A stretch of DNA of 64,000 bases from Reichenbachiella sp. 5M10 (GCF_002742335.1 NZ_MDGR01000007.1:3042501-3106500), one strand, 5' to 3'; numbered from the stretch's first letter, positions 29,438-38,958 are shown. Notes: generated from the sequence alone by a model not told the origin. A program made the numbers and translations.

Positions 29438-29481
29438 GAGATATAAAAAAAGGGAGCATATGCTCCCTTTTTTTATATCTC
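29438..29481. terminator. Bidirectional terminator, 44-bp perfect palindrome
   Basis: The 44 bases are exactly self-complementary: GAGATATA, seven A, GGGAGCAT, then the mirror half ending seven T, ATATCTC. Both strands therefore give a GC-capped hairpin followed by T residues. It lies between the convergent DUF255 and ferritin genes. Confidence 0.9.
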
Positions 29482-29495
29482 TATGTCTGTATATC

Positions 29496-30017
29496 TTATT
29501 CGTAAGTCACAGAATTGACTCTCTCATCTATCAACAACAGTGATTTTGGATCCTCTCCTAACATCTCGAAGTATTCCAAAATTCTTCTCACGACAAACTC
29601 TTCTTCTACCTGTTCTTTGACGAACCATTGCATGAAGTTTTCTGTCGCAAAATCACTAGCTTTTCTACATTCAGCAACAATCTGATTGATAGATTCGGTC
29701 ACATGAATTTCATTTTCTAAAGCCGTCTCAAAAACCTCCCTCAAAGAGGAGAACTCATTTTGAGTCGCAGCAATAGCTGGAGACACCGCGATCCCTCCCA
29801 TGTCACTGATATAATGAAATAATTTCATCATGTGTTCACGTTCTTCACTACTTTGCTGATAGAAGAATTTGGCACTATGGTCATACGAATGCTGATCACA
29901 CCAAGCGGCCATCGATAGATAGGCAGCCGAAGCTTGCGCCTCTAACTTTACTTGATTGTTCAGTTTTTTGATGATGCTGTCTTGAACAGCCACCCTTTGT
30001 CTTAATAAATCCTTCAT
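29496..30017 (-). CDS. Ferritin (bacterial non-heme, Ftn type)
   Basis: 173 residues from the ATG at 30017 (MKDLLRQRVAVQDS); an in-frame upstream extension is AT-rich promoter sequence. It stores iron by oxidising Fe2+ inside a 24-mer shell. The four-helix bundle and ferroxidase residues are visible: Glu in NNQVKLEAQASAAYLSMAAW, the Glu/His pair in SSEEREHMMKLFHYISDMGG, Glu in ALENEIHVTESINQIV, and Gln/Glu in FVKEQVEEE. Trp-containing AAWCDQHSYDHSAKFF is typical of Bacteroidota Ftn. A good promoter lies just upstream, and the gene shares a palindromic terminator with the DUF255 gene. Confidence 0.95.
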   Translation of the reverse strand: MKDLLRQRVAVQDSIIKKLNNQVKLEAQASAAYLSMAAWCDQHSYDHSAKFFYQQSSEEREHMMKLFHYISDMGGIAVSPAIAATQNEFSSLREVFETALENEIHVTESINQIVAECRKASDFATENFMQWFVKEQVEEEFVVRRILEYFEMLGEDPKSLLLIDERVNSVTYE

Positions 30018-30054
30018 TGTGATATTTTTTACGTGCGACTTGTTACAAATGAAA

Positions 30055-30084
30055 CTAAAATAGCGCAGAATGGTTTCACTCAAA
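30055..30084 (-). promoter_or_regulatory. Promoter of the ferritin gene
   Basis: On the minus strand TTTG (30081-30084) is followed after exactly 18 bases by TATTTTAG (30055-30062), one mismatch from TAnnTTTG. It lies 38 bases before the ferritin ATG at 30017. Confidence 0.5.
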
Positions 30085-30135
30085 ACGAATTTAGAACTAG
30101 TCTAATTTCGCTTTACCCACGCTATAGGCCGAAAA

Positions 30136-32067
30136 TCAATTCAGTTTGAACCTCGAAATCCCCTCTTTTAACTCCACTGCCATGTCATTGAGCCTAGTCG
30201 ATGTTTGGATATAATTGGTCATCCCTGAGGCCAGTTCATTGGCCGATGTATTGACCTCTTCCGTACCTGCAGCGGTTTGTTCGGCAATCACTACGACAGA
30301 TTCTACATCGGTCACGACACTCGACATACTCTTGACTTGAGTCTGAGAATCTTTCAAAATCTCCTCAGACAGCTGCATTGACTCGGCAGAACTCTCGGAT
30401 ATCAGCTCAAATACTTCCGCTGTTTTTTGCGAAGAGCTCACACCACTATTGACACTAGCATTCATCTCTTGGATTATCTTCGAAGCATTTTCGGTATCCC
30501 GTTTGACATCACTGACCAACTTTTCGATCTGCTGAGCAGATTCCCTTGACCCTTCTGCCAACTTGCGAATCTCTTCGGCCACCACTGCAAAACCACGACC
30601 AGACTCCCCTGCTTGTGCAGCCTCTATAGCGGCATTGAGTGCCAACAGGTTAGTTTGAGAGGAGATGTCGGTGATTACCCCGAGCACCCTAGAGATTTCG
30701 GCAGAGCGTTCGTTGAGTACTTGAATCGACTCTCTAGTCTCAGATGAGTAGCTAGATATCCGCTCCATGTCTCCTACCACTGCCTTCACTATTTCTTTCC
30801 CACGCTCACTACTTTCAGTCCCTGATTTGGTGGACTTCATGACTGCTAGAGTCTTCTCTTCTAGGTTTCTAGCTGTAGCCAATGTATCCTCCAAAACTTG
30901 AGATACATTCTCTATACTCGACAATTGACGATGTGCCCCTGTGCTCATCTGTGTGATCGCACTCACGATTTCGTTGGTCGCACCCTCCATCTCCTTGCCC
31001 GAGCTGAGCATATCAGTAGACTGATTTTTGAGCGTATTGATATCCCCAGAAATCTGCACCAACAACGAAGCGATCTTTTCCAATGCAGCATTCAGATTAT
31101 CAGCCAACACCTTGACGTCTCCAGACGCCTCGACATCATATCGTTTGGTCAAATCGCCATTCGCCATGGCTTGAGCCATTTCGGTCACTTTGAGCACAGG
31201 AGTCGAAATAGACAGCAACAGGTTATTGATCGATTCGGCCATCAACTTCCAATTGCCTCTCTTTCCTATCAACTCCATCCGTGTACTCAGGTCTCCCTGA
31301 GCCCCAGCAAGTGTGACCACCTCATTCGTATCCTGAATCAACCCATTGATCGCCTTAGAAAAATCTGCCCCCATGGTTGCCAATGCTGCACTTGCCGACT
31401 GATCACCTTCTTTTGCTTCCATAGAAGACTCTGCGGATATCACCTCCGAAGCGATCTCTCGGACTCGGTGCGTGACCTCCTTCATCTCCTCAAGCTGTGC
31501 ATTGAGGTGATGATTGGATTCTATTCGCCTATCACTTTCTGATTTCAATCGGTATGAAGTCCAGACACTGATTAGCACACCTAACACAGCCAGCCCCATA
31601 TGATACAAAAATGTAGAAAGAGTCACCTCATTTGTATTAAACAAGTACACATTGTACTGATCATTGCCCTGCATATACATGTAAAAGATGAACACGTGAT
31701 GTATTGTCACAATCAAACCAAAAGGAATGTAAACCCTCCAGTCCTGAAACATAATCAATACAATCGGCAGTATGAAAAACCAAAAGTGCATTTCAAACAG
31801 ACCATGCAGTTGTGCCACGAACTGCAGCATAAAAATAGCCATCACCGCCCCTGTCACTAACCGAACGACCAACTGGCCCGAAAAGAAAAAACGAGCCATC
31901 AAAAATAAGAGTACATTGAGTCCCCCTACTCCCAATCCAAACGCCCAAGTATCATAATGAAAGGAGATCCCCACTCCAAACAGAAATAAGCCAATGACTG
32001 CATATTGCATCGTGACCTCTGTCTTTTTACTAATTGTTTCGAATCCATTCGCAATTTCCGAATTCAT
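30136..32067 (-). CDS. Methyl-accepting chemotaxis protein with six-helix membrane sensor
   Basis: 643 residues from the ATG at 32067 ([13 protein letters not shown]). Residues about 20-170 form six membrane helices instead of a periplasmic domain, with conserved-looking polar residues inside: [24 protein letters not shown] and [11 protein letters not shown]. This His/Glu pattern recurs in bacterial membrane sensors and could bind a metal, heme or redox signal (inference). HAMP-like linkers (about 200-350, e.g. [15 protein letters not shown]) lead to the signalling domain with [20 protein letters not shown] and [18 protein letters not shown]. It shares this core with the receptor at 9050-11485. 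No CheA or CheW in the window. Confidence 0.9.
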   Translation of the reverse strand: MNSEIANGFETISKKTEVTMQYAVIGLFLFGVGISFHYDTWAFGLGVGGLNVLLFLMARFFFSGQLVVRLVTGAVMAIFMLQFVAQLHGLFEMHFWFFILPIVLIMFQDWRVYIPFGLIVTIHHVFIFYMYMQGNDQYNVYLFNTNEVTLSTFLYHMGLAVLGVLISVWTSYRLKSESDRRIESNHHLNAQLEEMKEVTHRVREIASEVISAESSMEAKEGDQSASAALATMGADFSKAINGLIQDTNEVVTLAGAQGDLSTRMELIGKRGNWKLMAESINNLLLSISTPVLKVTEMAQAMANGDLTKRYDVEASGDVKVLADNLNAALEKIASLLVQISGDINTLKNQSTDMLSSGKEMEGATNEIVSAITQMSTGAHRQLSSIENVSQVLEDTLATARNLEEKTLAVMKSTKSGTESSERGKEIVKAVVGDMERISSYSSETRESIQVLNERSAEISRVLGVITDISSQTNLLALNAAIEAAQAGESGRGFAVVAEEIRKLAEGSRESAQQIEKLVSDVKRDTENASKIIQEMNASVNSGVSSSQKTAEVFELISESSAESMQLSEEILKDSQTQVKSMSSVVTDVESVVVIAEQTAAGTEEVNTSANELASGMTNYIQTSTRLNDMAVELKEGISRFKLN

Positions 32068-32114
32068 AGTTTGTGTTTTTGAGTTTTCTAAATACTCTAA
32101 AAACGAACCACACA

Positions 32115-32142
32115 CTTGTATCCTGACAAGCTTGGATACAAG
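32115..32142. repeat. 9-bp inverted repeat upstream of the second chemoreceptor
   Basis: CTTGTATCC (32115-32123) and GGATACAAG (32134-32142) flank TGACAAGCTT. It lies 48-75 bases upstream of the receptor start, where an operator could lie. Confidence 0.35.
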
Positions 32143-32871
32143 GGCATCGGTTGGTCCTTAGATTGAACTTTAATGCCATAGCCGGGGCAGAAGTATCGAT
32201 ATCGGGCCAACGAAAAAAGTCAGTCCAATGGTATTATCTCCATCAAAAAACCAGGTCTTATCTCTATAGAATACAATTGCTCTTGGTGTGGAGTGATCCC
32301 GCACAGATCAAACACTTCACCTCATTGGTCAGAGATAATCCTCGAAAATTGAGGGAATTGGTACTTGTCCTTGAAACGAGAAAGCGATAAGGCACCTCTT
32401 GTCTTCGCCATCAGATAGAAATCTATTTCTTCTGCAGACAAATCCAACATGCCTTTCAAATGCATAATGCTTATTTTGGAATACTTACAGGTGGGGTCAT
32501 GAAAATGTGCAAACACCGCTCTATCACCAGTCCGCACCCGAACTTTTCCAGTTCAAGACATCGTCTCCAGTTATAGAATGGCCGTACACTTCTAGTATTG
32601 AAGCGTATTGACACTCTTCTCTCCAAAACAAGTAGATATTGACGACACGATGAGACACATTGCCCTCTGTCACAATACTACGAACATGCTGCATTTCAAA
32701 TTCTCCTCTCGCATGACCTACGACATAACTTGCCTCTTCAGATCTCACGATTGGATTTTTTTCTCTTTTCTCAAACAAACGCTTCTATAGACGTGAGCAC
32801 CATACGATGCACTTACAAAAGCGACCAAAAAAACAATAGTAATTTGCTAACGATAGTTGGAGAGACAAGTA
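32143..32871. other. Region without a convincing gene; two short overlapping minus-strand frames
   Basis: About 730 bases hold no recognisable gene. On the minus strand a frame of 84 codons (32524-32778, only TTG as start) runs into another of 71 codons (32322-32537, GTG start) in a different phase, overlapping by 14 bases. The products (segments such as NIYLFWREECQYASILEV and MLDLSAEEIDFYLMAKTRG) are not recognised. They could be the remains of one gene broken by a frameshift, or chance frames. I could not support either as real. Confidence 0.25.
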
Positions 32872-33207
32872 CTATGCCAAACTTGCCTTATGAATTCTAT
32901 ATTCAACAATACTATTGAGCTCAAGCATAACCAGTGCTCCTTGCACCAAATCTTTGACCTCAATAATTTCATTCAATGTCAAAACAAGGATACGGTCCTT
33001 GTTGCAGAGTGGGATTATTTCCAAATCATTTTGAACCGAATCAGAAAGGAGCATTTCTTCAATATTGAAAGCATCCAATTTATACTTGAAAGCGATAAAA
33101 GAACAGACATTCATCCTGTACTCCCCTCCCTTGTATATCAAGTAAAAGCAGTTTTCACTGTCTGCCTGAATTATCTTTCCGTTATGTGATTCGTGTATCA
33201 AATGCAT
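32872..33207 (-). CDS. Small hypothetical protein
   Basis: 111 residues. It begins MHLIHESHNGKIIQADSENC and has a hydrophobic-polar pattern of mixed strands and helices (YLIYKGGEYRMNVCSFIAFK, KDLVQGALVMLELNS). There is no signal peptide or membrane segment, so it is cytoplasmic. It resembles in style the small Cys-containing proteins common in Bacteroidota, but I cannot name a family. It has a good promoter (33216-33247) whose predicted start point is only about 4 bases before the ATG, so the transcript would be nearly leaderless. It is divergent from the MBL-fold gene. Confidence 0.6.
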   Translation of the reverse strand: MHLIHESHNGKIIQADSENCFYLIYKGGEYRMNVCSFIAFKYKLDAFNIEEMLLSDSVQNDLEIIPLCNKDRILVLTLNEIIEVKDLVQGALVMLELNSIVEYRIHKASLA

Positions 33208-33215
33208 TGTGGGTG

Positions 33216-33247
33216 CAAATCTAATTTTTATTTAGATTCGTTACAAA
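33216..33247 (-). promoter_or_regulatory. Promoter of the 111-residue hypothetical gene
   Basis: On the minus strand TTTG (33244-33247) precedes, after 20 bases, TAGATTTG (33216-33223), an exact TAnnTTTG match. Confidence 0.5.
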
Positions 33248-33304
33248 TTAATATTTAGATTTTGTTACTTTATTTGTATCATGTTTCTCCAATATCTTAG
33301 CAGA

Positions 33305-34102
33305 ATGCTTCCTATAAAATCTATCCTACTTACGATATGTGCAATGGTTTGTGCACTTGTAAGTCAAGCTCAAACGGTCACATATTTGGGCAATGAAGGT
33401 GTATTGATCGAATATCAAGGTAAAAAAGTCATCATCGATGCTCTTTTCACTGACCCTACGGGGAAATTTCACACACCCGATTATGACCTTATGGATGACA
33501 TCATTGCTGGAAAAAGCCCCTACGAGGGAGTGAACACTGCACTGGTTACACATACACACGCGGATCACTTTGATGCACCTAGTTATGTCAACTACCTCAA
33601 AAACAACAAAGATGCTCGGGTCATAGCTACACCACAAGCAGCAGATAGCATGCGCCTCAAAGCTGACGGCTATGATGAGGTCAAAGACCGAGTCAGCACC
33701 AATGTATGGACCAAAGGATGGAAAACGGATGTTGTGGACGATATGACCATTAGTAGCGCCTACACCCGGCATGCAGGCAAGGCATACGGCAAAATTCAAA
33801 ACCAAATATTTTTGGTCACCATAGCAGACAAAAAGATATTGCATGTAGCAGACACACAAATGGATGTCCGTTACTTTGACGACCTCCGATTGATCTATGA
33901 GGAAATCGATTTGGCCATCGTCCCGTTTTGGTTCATGACCAATCTATTCGGTACTGAAATCATCGAAAAACACATCGCTGCTAAAAAAGTAGTCGGCATG
34001 CACCTCCCTACTTCGGGTAACGACAAAACGATAGAAAAAATCAACCAACAGATGCCAAGTGCGGAGGTATTCAGTGAACCTGGCCAAAAAATCAATTTCT
34101 AA
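33305..34102 (+). CDS. Exported MBL-fold metal-dependent hydrolase
   Basis: 265 residues from the ATG at 33305, preferred because it begins a signal peptide (MLPIKSILLTICAMVCALVS, then QAQ) and because the ATG at 33281 lies too close to the likely promoter. The fold is a UlaG-like metallo-beta-lactamase: VTYLGNEGVLIEYQGKKVII, the metal-binding motif THTHADHFDAP near residue 87, YTRHAGKAYG (third His) and HVADTQMDVRYFDDL with the bridging Asp. The final ligand His is in VGMHLPTSGND. The substrate is unknown. It converges with the caspase gene with no gap. Confidence 0.88.
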   Translation: MLPIKSILLTICAMVCALVSQAQTVTYLGNEGVLIEYQGKKVIIDALFTDPTGKFHTPDYDLMDDIIAGKSPYEGVNTALVTHTHADHFDAPSYVNYLKNNKDARVIATPQAADSMRLKADGYDEVKDRVSTNVWTKGWKTDVVDDMTISSAYTRHAGKAYGKIQNQIFLVTIADKKILHVADTQMDVRYFDDLRLIYEEIDLAIVPFWFMTNLFGTEIIEKHIAAKKVVGMHLPTSGNDKTIEKINQQMPSAEVFSEPGQKINF

Positions 34103-37100
34103 CTATTCCACGACAATTGGAAAATCCTGCCCTCTCGAGTAGGTGACTGGGTATTGAGGTCTTCCTTTGTATTTGGAAGAATACTCCGGCACCTGGTCAT
34201 CTAGGTAGGACTTGAGTTCATAGATTGTGACTTTGCCATCTGCAGGTGCCCCATCTGCTGAACCGCTCAATGCTTCCAACAGTACATAGGTAAACAACCC
34301 ATGCCCAAGTTCGGCAAACTCTGTAGCGTATTGCTCACTCCCTGATGCTGCCAAGATATGCACCCCTGTACTACGTGACAACTGCGCCATCGCCTTTTCC
34401 TCTTCTGCTCCGCGAGAAGCCAAAAGCTGCGTCGAGCTCCCTGATTGACACGCGTCGATCACAACCATTTGTTTCAATGCGGCAATATGAGCAAGCTTCA
34501 CTTGCATGTCTCCAGCATGTATTGCATGCTCCTTGAGTTTTTTCTGATCGTACAAGCGTACATTCTCTGTAGGTATAAAATAAAAATCTCCATCTACTGT
34601 ACTACCATGCCCCGCATAGTAAACCAACAACACATCTTCTGGCTTGGCCTGTCTCGCTACCTCATCTAGCACTTTATAGATATTTTCTTTGGAAGCCTCT
34701 GTATTGTATAGAGGGTACAATTTTAGATCATCATACAAATTCTTCCCCTTCTTTTTTATCAAATCAACAAAACCTTCGGCATCCTCTTTGGCATAATTCA
34801 AATTGAGAATCGGATTTTTATAGGTATTGATCCCAATCGCCACAACATGACAAGTGATTTGATCCACGATACCCTCATACATCACTTCACGCTCGATGAT
34901 TTGGGATTCAATTCGCTCCTCACTAAACCCTGAAACTGATATCACATTTTTACCTGGAACCAGTCCAATACTCACATGTTTATAGAGTGATTTTCCATGG
35001 GTATCCGCATCCATCAACCCTCGTTCATTTCCCATGACTCTTTTGCCGTTGTGAAGTAATCGAAGTTCGTCGACCCCTCCACCTTGGTTGGTCAACTTGA
35101 TGACTACATCGATCTCCTTGCTCGTAGGTCTTTCGCCAGGCTTTGGAGAGACAATCTCTACCGTTGGAGGAGGCGAATCGAGGAGTTTCTGCTTCAGATC
35201 AGAATCATAGTGTACATCTGCACCCAATTGGAGCGACTGCTCCAATATATCCGGTCGATAAAACTCCTCAAAAAATTGATCCAAGGCATAACTCTTCACG
35301 CCTTCTACAAAAAAAACATTCTCTCTCGCTGCTTCGGTCGCATCAAAGTATCCCCGACTAGATTTAGTCAACCAATCTCTTGCCCCCAAAAACACGTGCA
35401 TGGCAATCTCCTTACCACTCTCTACGTCCCAATACCTCATCGTACCGTCCAAACTACTACTCACCAACACCCTATCGTCGTTGATAAACTGCACTCCGGT
35501 CACGGCTCCTTTGTGACCTACAAACGTCCTCCTTTCTTTACCTGTCTCCGCATCCCATAGTCGAACCGACTTGTCCTGTCCTCCCGATGCAATGTAGAGT
35601 CCATGTGTATCGTAGCTTACATCATAGACAGGCCCTTCGTGACCCGCCAATCGCTTCTTCTGAAACCCCGTCTTCAATTCCCAAAGCTTGATCAAACCGT
35701 CTTTGCTAGCAGTCAGTATCTCTTCGTCACGAATCTCAATATCCGTCACAATATCTCGGTGACCTATGTACTGTACAAAGGGCTCTCCAGTGTCCAATTC
35801 AACCAAACATAGCTTTTTATCCAAGCCCCCGACCAATAAATATTGATCATGGTATGCGAATGCCATAGTAAACGGCGAGCTATTGTCAAACCGATACGTA
35901 TGCATGAGTGCTCCAGTCTCTACATCCCACACCATTGCTGTACCGTCCCAACTCCCTGATGCCAGATAGCGGCCGTTTTCACTCAGTACCAGTTCAAACA
36001 CCAAATCTCGGTGTCCCTCAAAAACACGAAGCATTTCACCACTATCCACATCCCAAAGACGAACCACACGATCACCTCCTGCGGTAAAAACATGCTTGCT
36101 ATTGGGGGCAAAAACATAATCTACGACGATCTTGTCATGCCCTTTGAGTTCAAGCTGAGACCGCCCACTATGGGTATCCCACAAAAAAGCAGAAGAATTA
36201 TAATGCCCTTTAATGACTTTCTTTCCGTCAGGACTTATCAATACTTTATTACGAATCGATAGATATTGGTTCAAGTTCGAATGCCAATATGAATTCTTGC
36301 CAAACGACAAGCCTCGGTCATTTTCCATATTGAGATAGCCTCGATATTCTTGCAGCACGGTCCCTGTTTCCACATCCCACAGCTTTGCCACTTGGTCTTC
36401 CCCGTACGTGAGCAACGACTGGCCATCTGGACTCATGGCAATGCCAGTGAGATCTTCGGACGACTGACCAAAAACCCGAACCTGTACCCCATCCTTTCTC
36501 CACTGAACGACCTGCTTCTCATCACTAGCAAACACATATTTTTGACTCAAAGCCACGTCTTCATAATCATTGTCAATATTTCCATAAGACTCTAGCAACT
36601 CCCCGTTCATAAGATCCCATAAGGATACAGCTCCCGAATGAGCGACACTCGCGAGTTCGCTTTCACGAATGTCCAAATATGTCAGACACCCTCCGCAACT
36701 ACTCGCTGAAATGTTGCGCAGCGTATCCGTCGGTTCTCCATCCAACACGCCATAGCGGATTACCTTGCCATCGTCATTGCCAGTGATCACCTCTACTCCC
36801 GTTGCCCCAAAAGCAACCAAAACCCCATACTGTGTCTTTTGAACTTTAAAATCTTGAAGAACTTGACTAGTAGCCAAATCTATAAGTTGAACCGTATGAC
36901 TCCCCCCACCTACCAATATCTTGCTACCATCAGGGCTAAATCGGATTGAACTCACCCAATAATCAAAATTAAACTCCTGAACCTTCTCCCCTGTCATATA
37001 GTCCCAGACAATCAAAGACTTATCATCTCCAGCAGTCGCAATTTTCTCATCCTTTGGATGAAAATCAAGAGTTGTCACAGCACGAGAATGACCTGAAAAA

Positions 37101-37315
37101 GTGCGCAACTGCCTCCCAGTCGCAACTTCCCAAAGAATCACTGTCTGATCCTCACTCCCCGTCGCTAACAACTCTCCGCCTGGATTAAATGCTGCTGCAA
37201 TGATAGGTGCTTCATGTCCACGTTGAAACACAGTCCTCATTTCCAAATCTTGTCCCCATGCTTGCTGCACACTCACCATGAAGACGAGTACAAGTGTCCG
37301 TATCATTCCTTTCAT
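34103..37315 (-). CDS. Exported WD40-repeat caspase-like (C14) peptidase
   Basis: 1070 residues from the ATG at 37315, the start of a signal peptide (MKGMIRTLVLVFMVSVQQAW, then GQD). About residues 30-640 are WD40 repeats with typical GH...WD ends: VILWEVATGRQLRTFSGHS, VRLWDVDSGEMLRVFEGHRD, AMVWDVETGALMHTYRF, VRLWDAETGKERRTFVGHKG. A linker with a beta-sandwich-like segment (about 700-820) precedes a caspase fold (about 830-1070): AIGINTYKNP, catalytic His in VYYAGHGSTVDGDFYFIPTE and catalytic Cys in VVIDACQSGSS near residue 956. Both catalytic residues are present. It follows the speB gene by one base. Substrate and trigger are unknown; export argues against a cytoplasmic death effector. Confidence 0.92.
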   Translation of the reverse strand: MKGMIRTLVLVFMVSVQQAWGQDLEMRTVFQRGHEAPIIAAAFNPGGELLATGSEDQTVILWEVATGRQLRTFSGHSRAVTTLDFHPKDEKIATAGDDKSLIVWDYMTGEKVQEFNFDYWVSSIRFSPDGSKILVGGGSHTVQLIDLATSQVLQDFKVQKTQYGVLVAFGATGVEVITGNDDGKVIRYGVLDGEPTDTLRNISASSCGGCLTYLDIRESELASVAHSGAVSLWDLMNGELLESYGNIDNDYEDVALSQKYVFASDEKQVVQWRKDGVQVRVFGQSSEDLTGIAMSPDGQSLLTYGEDQVAKLWDVETGTVLQEYRGYLNMENDRGLSFGKNSYWHSNLNQYLSIRNKVLISPDGKKVIKGHYNSSAFLWDTHSGRSQLELKGHDKIVVDYVFAPNSKHVFTAGGDRVVRLWDVDSGEMLRVFEGHRDLVFELVLSENGRYLASGSWDGTAMVWDVETGALMHTYRFDNSSPFTMAFAYHDQYLLVGGLDKKLCLVELDTGEPFVQYIGHRDIVTDIEIRDEEILTASKDGLIKLWELKTGFQKKRLAGHEGPVYDVSYDTHGLYIASGGQDKSVRLWDAETGKERRTFVGHKGAVTGVQFINDDRVLVSSSLDGTMRYWDVESGKEIAMHVFLGARDWLTKSSRGYFDATEAARENVFFVEGVKSYALDQFFEEFYRPDILEQSLQLGADVHYDSDLKQKLLDSPPPTVEIVSPKPGERPTSKEIDVVIKLTNQGGGVDELRLLHNGKRVMGNERGLMDADTHGKSLYKHVSIGLVPGKNVISVSGFSEERIESQIIEREVMYEGIVDQITCHVVAIGINTYKNPILNLNYAKEDAEGFVDLIKKKGKNLYDDLKLYPLYNTEASKENIYKVLDEVARQAKPEDVLLVYYAGHGSTVDGDFYFIPTENVRLYDQKKLKEHAIHAGDMQVKLAHIAALKQMVVIDACQSGSSTQLLASRGAEEEKAMAQLSRSTGVHILAASGSEQYATEFAELGHGLFTYVLLEALSGSADGAPADGKVTIYELKSYLDDQVPEYSSKYKGRPQYPVTYSRGQDFPIVVE

Positions 37316-37316
37316 A

Positions 37317-38342
37317 TCAACCAACCAATCCACACAACTGATACAACAAACGAGCACCTACGTTGGCATTCCATTGCTGATCATACTCTTGTGGTGCCAC
37401 TTCGCACAAATCAAACCCAATAATCTCTCTACCAGATGCTTTGACCCTTTGAAGTAAGTAAACAGCCTCAGCATACTCTAGCCCTCCGGGCACAGGCGTC
37501 CCCGTACCCGAACACAGCATTGGATTGAGCCCATCGATATCGAAACTTACGTAAACCCGTTGAGGCAATTCCTCAACGATCGAATCACAAATTGACCTCC
37601 ACGTCTCTCCTTCATACATTCTCGATTTGTTATTCTCATCAAAAAAGACCGCAATACGCTCTTTATTTTGATTTACAACCTCCATCTCTTCCTCACAAAA
37701 ATCACGAATCCCGACTTGAACCAACTTTGTAATCTGACGGTGTTTCAAAGCATTGTACATAATCGATGCATGTGAGTGTTCGAACCCTTCGTAGGCTTCC
37801 CTCAAATCCATGTGCGCATCGATTTGTAGCACCCCATACTCTCCATAGGCTTCTACCAGAGCATCCATGTACCCAAGCGGTGTGCTGTGATCTCCACCGA
37901 GCAAACCGACTCTTTTCCCCTCTTGAATGAGCGCCAACGTTTCAGTTTTGACTCTTTGCCGCAAAGACTCAGTCGATGCATTTACTTTCTCAAGTAGTTC
38001 CTTTTCATTGGGAATAGCCCTTCCTCCTTCCAAGTAGGCTATATATGGTTTTATTTGTGCTCTCAGGATGTCACTTTTCGATTTGGTCTTGCCATCGAGG
38101 GGTGTCATCCATATGCCTCGCTTCCAAGGAGCCTCTCTGCCTGGCAAGTCCAGGTCCAACTGCACAGAGGCTTCCAATATCGATACCGGGCCATATGCCG
38201 TACCACTATGATACGAGACCGTAGCCTCCCAAGGCACCGAATACACGACGACTTCTGCTTCTTCCTTTTCAAACGGCAACCCAAACAGTGTTCCTCGTTT
38301 TCCGGGAGCACTAGGGTCATAGTTTTCACTATCTATTGACAT
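37317..38342 (-). CDS. Agmatinase/formimidoylglutamase family ureohydrolase
   Basis: 341 residues. The binuclear manganese-site motifs are complete: GLLGGDHSTPLGYMDAL, LQIDAHMDLREAYEGFEHSH and VYVSFDIDGLNPMLCSGTGT followed by PVPGGLEYAEAV. It hydrolyses a guanidino-type substrate such as agmatine (to putrescine and urea) or formimidoylglutamate; the Asp-Ala-His-Met-Asp and TGTPVPGG pattern fits the agmatinase family best, but the exact substrate is inference. It abuts sixA directly upstream and is one base from the caspase gene downstream, so all three are co-transcribed. Confidence 0.88.
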   Translation of the reverse strand: MSIDSENYDPSAPGKRGTLFGLPFEKEEAEVVVYSVPWEATVSYHSGTAYGPVSILEASVQLDLDLPGREAPWKRGIWMTPLDGKTKSKSDILRAQIKPYIAYLEGGRAIPNEKELLEKVNASTESLRQRVKTETLALIQEGKRVGLLGGDHSTPLGYMDALVEAYGEYGVLQIDAHMDLREAYEGFEHSHASIMYNALKHRQITKLVQVGIRDFCEEEMEVVNQNKERIAVFFDENNKSRMYEGETWRSICDSIVEELPQRVYVSFDIDGLNPMLCSGTGTPVPGGLEYAEAVYLLQRVKASGREIIGFDLCEVAPQEYDQQWNANVGARLLYQLCGLVG

Positions 38343-38837
38343 TTAATCTAATTCTTTGGGACTGATATATTCTATGAGGTCGACAGTGTTTTGAGAAAAC
38401 TCTGCCCAATCATCCTTTGCCTTGAGATGTACAATTCCCGCAGGCGCGACATTACCGATGATTTCGCCCGTGAGATACTCCGCCAAGAAACTAATCCCAG
38501 GATTGTGAGCAATAATAAACACCTTATTAAAATTATTTCCAAGCTCATTGATCACCCTCAATAGTATCCGAGTAGAGGCCTCATACAACTCCTCTACGAT
38601 CATGATATTCTGTGCATCAAAACCAATCTGTTCCACTAGAAAACCACTTGTTTGTCGAGTCCGTAGTGCAGAGCTCACAAATATAGCGTCAGGTTGATGG
38701 TTGGCTGTTTTTAAGAATCTACCGACCTTGGAAGCGACGATTTCTCCGTCTGAAGTAAGGGGTCTTTCGATGTCCTTGATATCAAAATTTTCCGAATCTG
38801 CTTCCGCATGTCTAATCAAAAAAAGTTCCTTGCTCAT
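38343..38837 (-). CDS. sixA: SixA-type phosphohistidine phosphatase
   Basis: 164 residues, the usual SixA length. The histidine phosphatase signature LFLIRHAEADSEN is at residues 5-17 with the catalytic RHAE; the second histidine is in FIIAHNPGISFLAEYL, and VSSALRTRQTSGFL supplies the second arginine. SixA removes phosphate from phosphohistidine in proteins such as HPt domains. It is cytoplasmic. First gene of the sixA-ureohydrolase-caspase operon; topA starts 122 bases away in the opposite direction. Confidence 0.9.
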   Translation of the reverse strand: MSKELFLIRHAEADSENFDIKDIERPLTSDGEIVASKVGRFLKTANHQPDAIFVSSALRTRQTSGFLVEQIGFDAQNIMIVEELYEASTRILLRVINELGNNFNKVFIIAHNPGISFLAEYLTGEIIGNVAPAGIVHLKAKDDWAEFSQNTVDLIEYISPKELD

Positions 38838-38958
38838 GTTGGTTCGTTATTGTCTTGGAGTGGGCAAGATATTGAGAAATCTATTTTTAGTATTTGCTTA
38901 AATCATTTTTTTTTATTGAACTTTGGCGCATTCGAAAGTCAAAAACACTCATTCCAAA

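Noticed and set aside
30898-31542. A 214-codon plus-strand frame
   Set aside because: It is antisense to the second chemoreceptor, whose frame is unambiguous.
35084-35560. A 158-codon plus-strand frame
   Set aside because: It is antisense to the WD40-caspase gene and rich in Arg, Ile and His without any domain.
33305-37315. MBL-fold and caspase genes as a toxin-antitoxin or defence pair
   Set aside because: They are convergent, both exported, and separately promoted, unlike defence operons.
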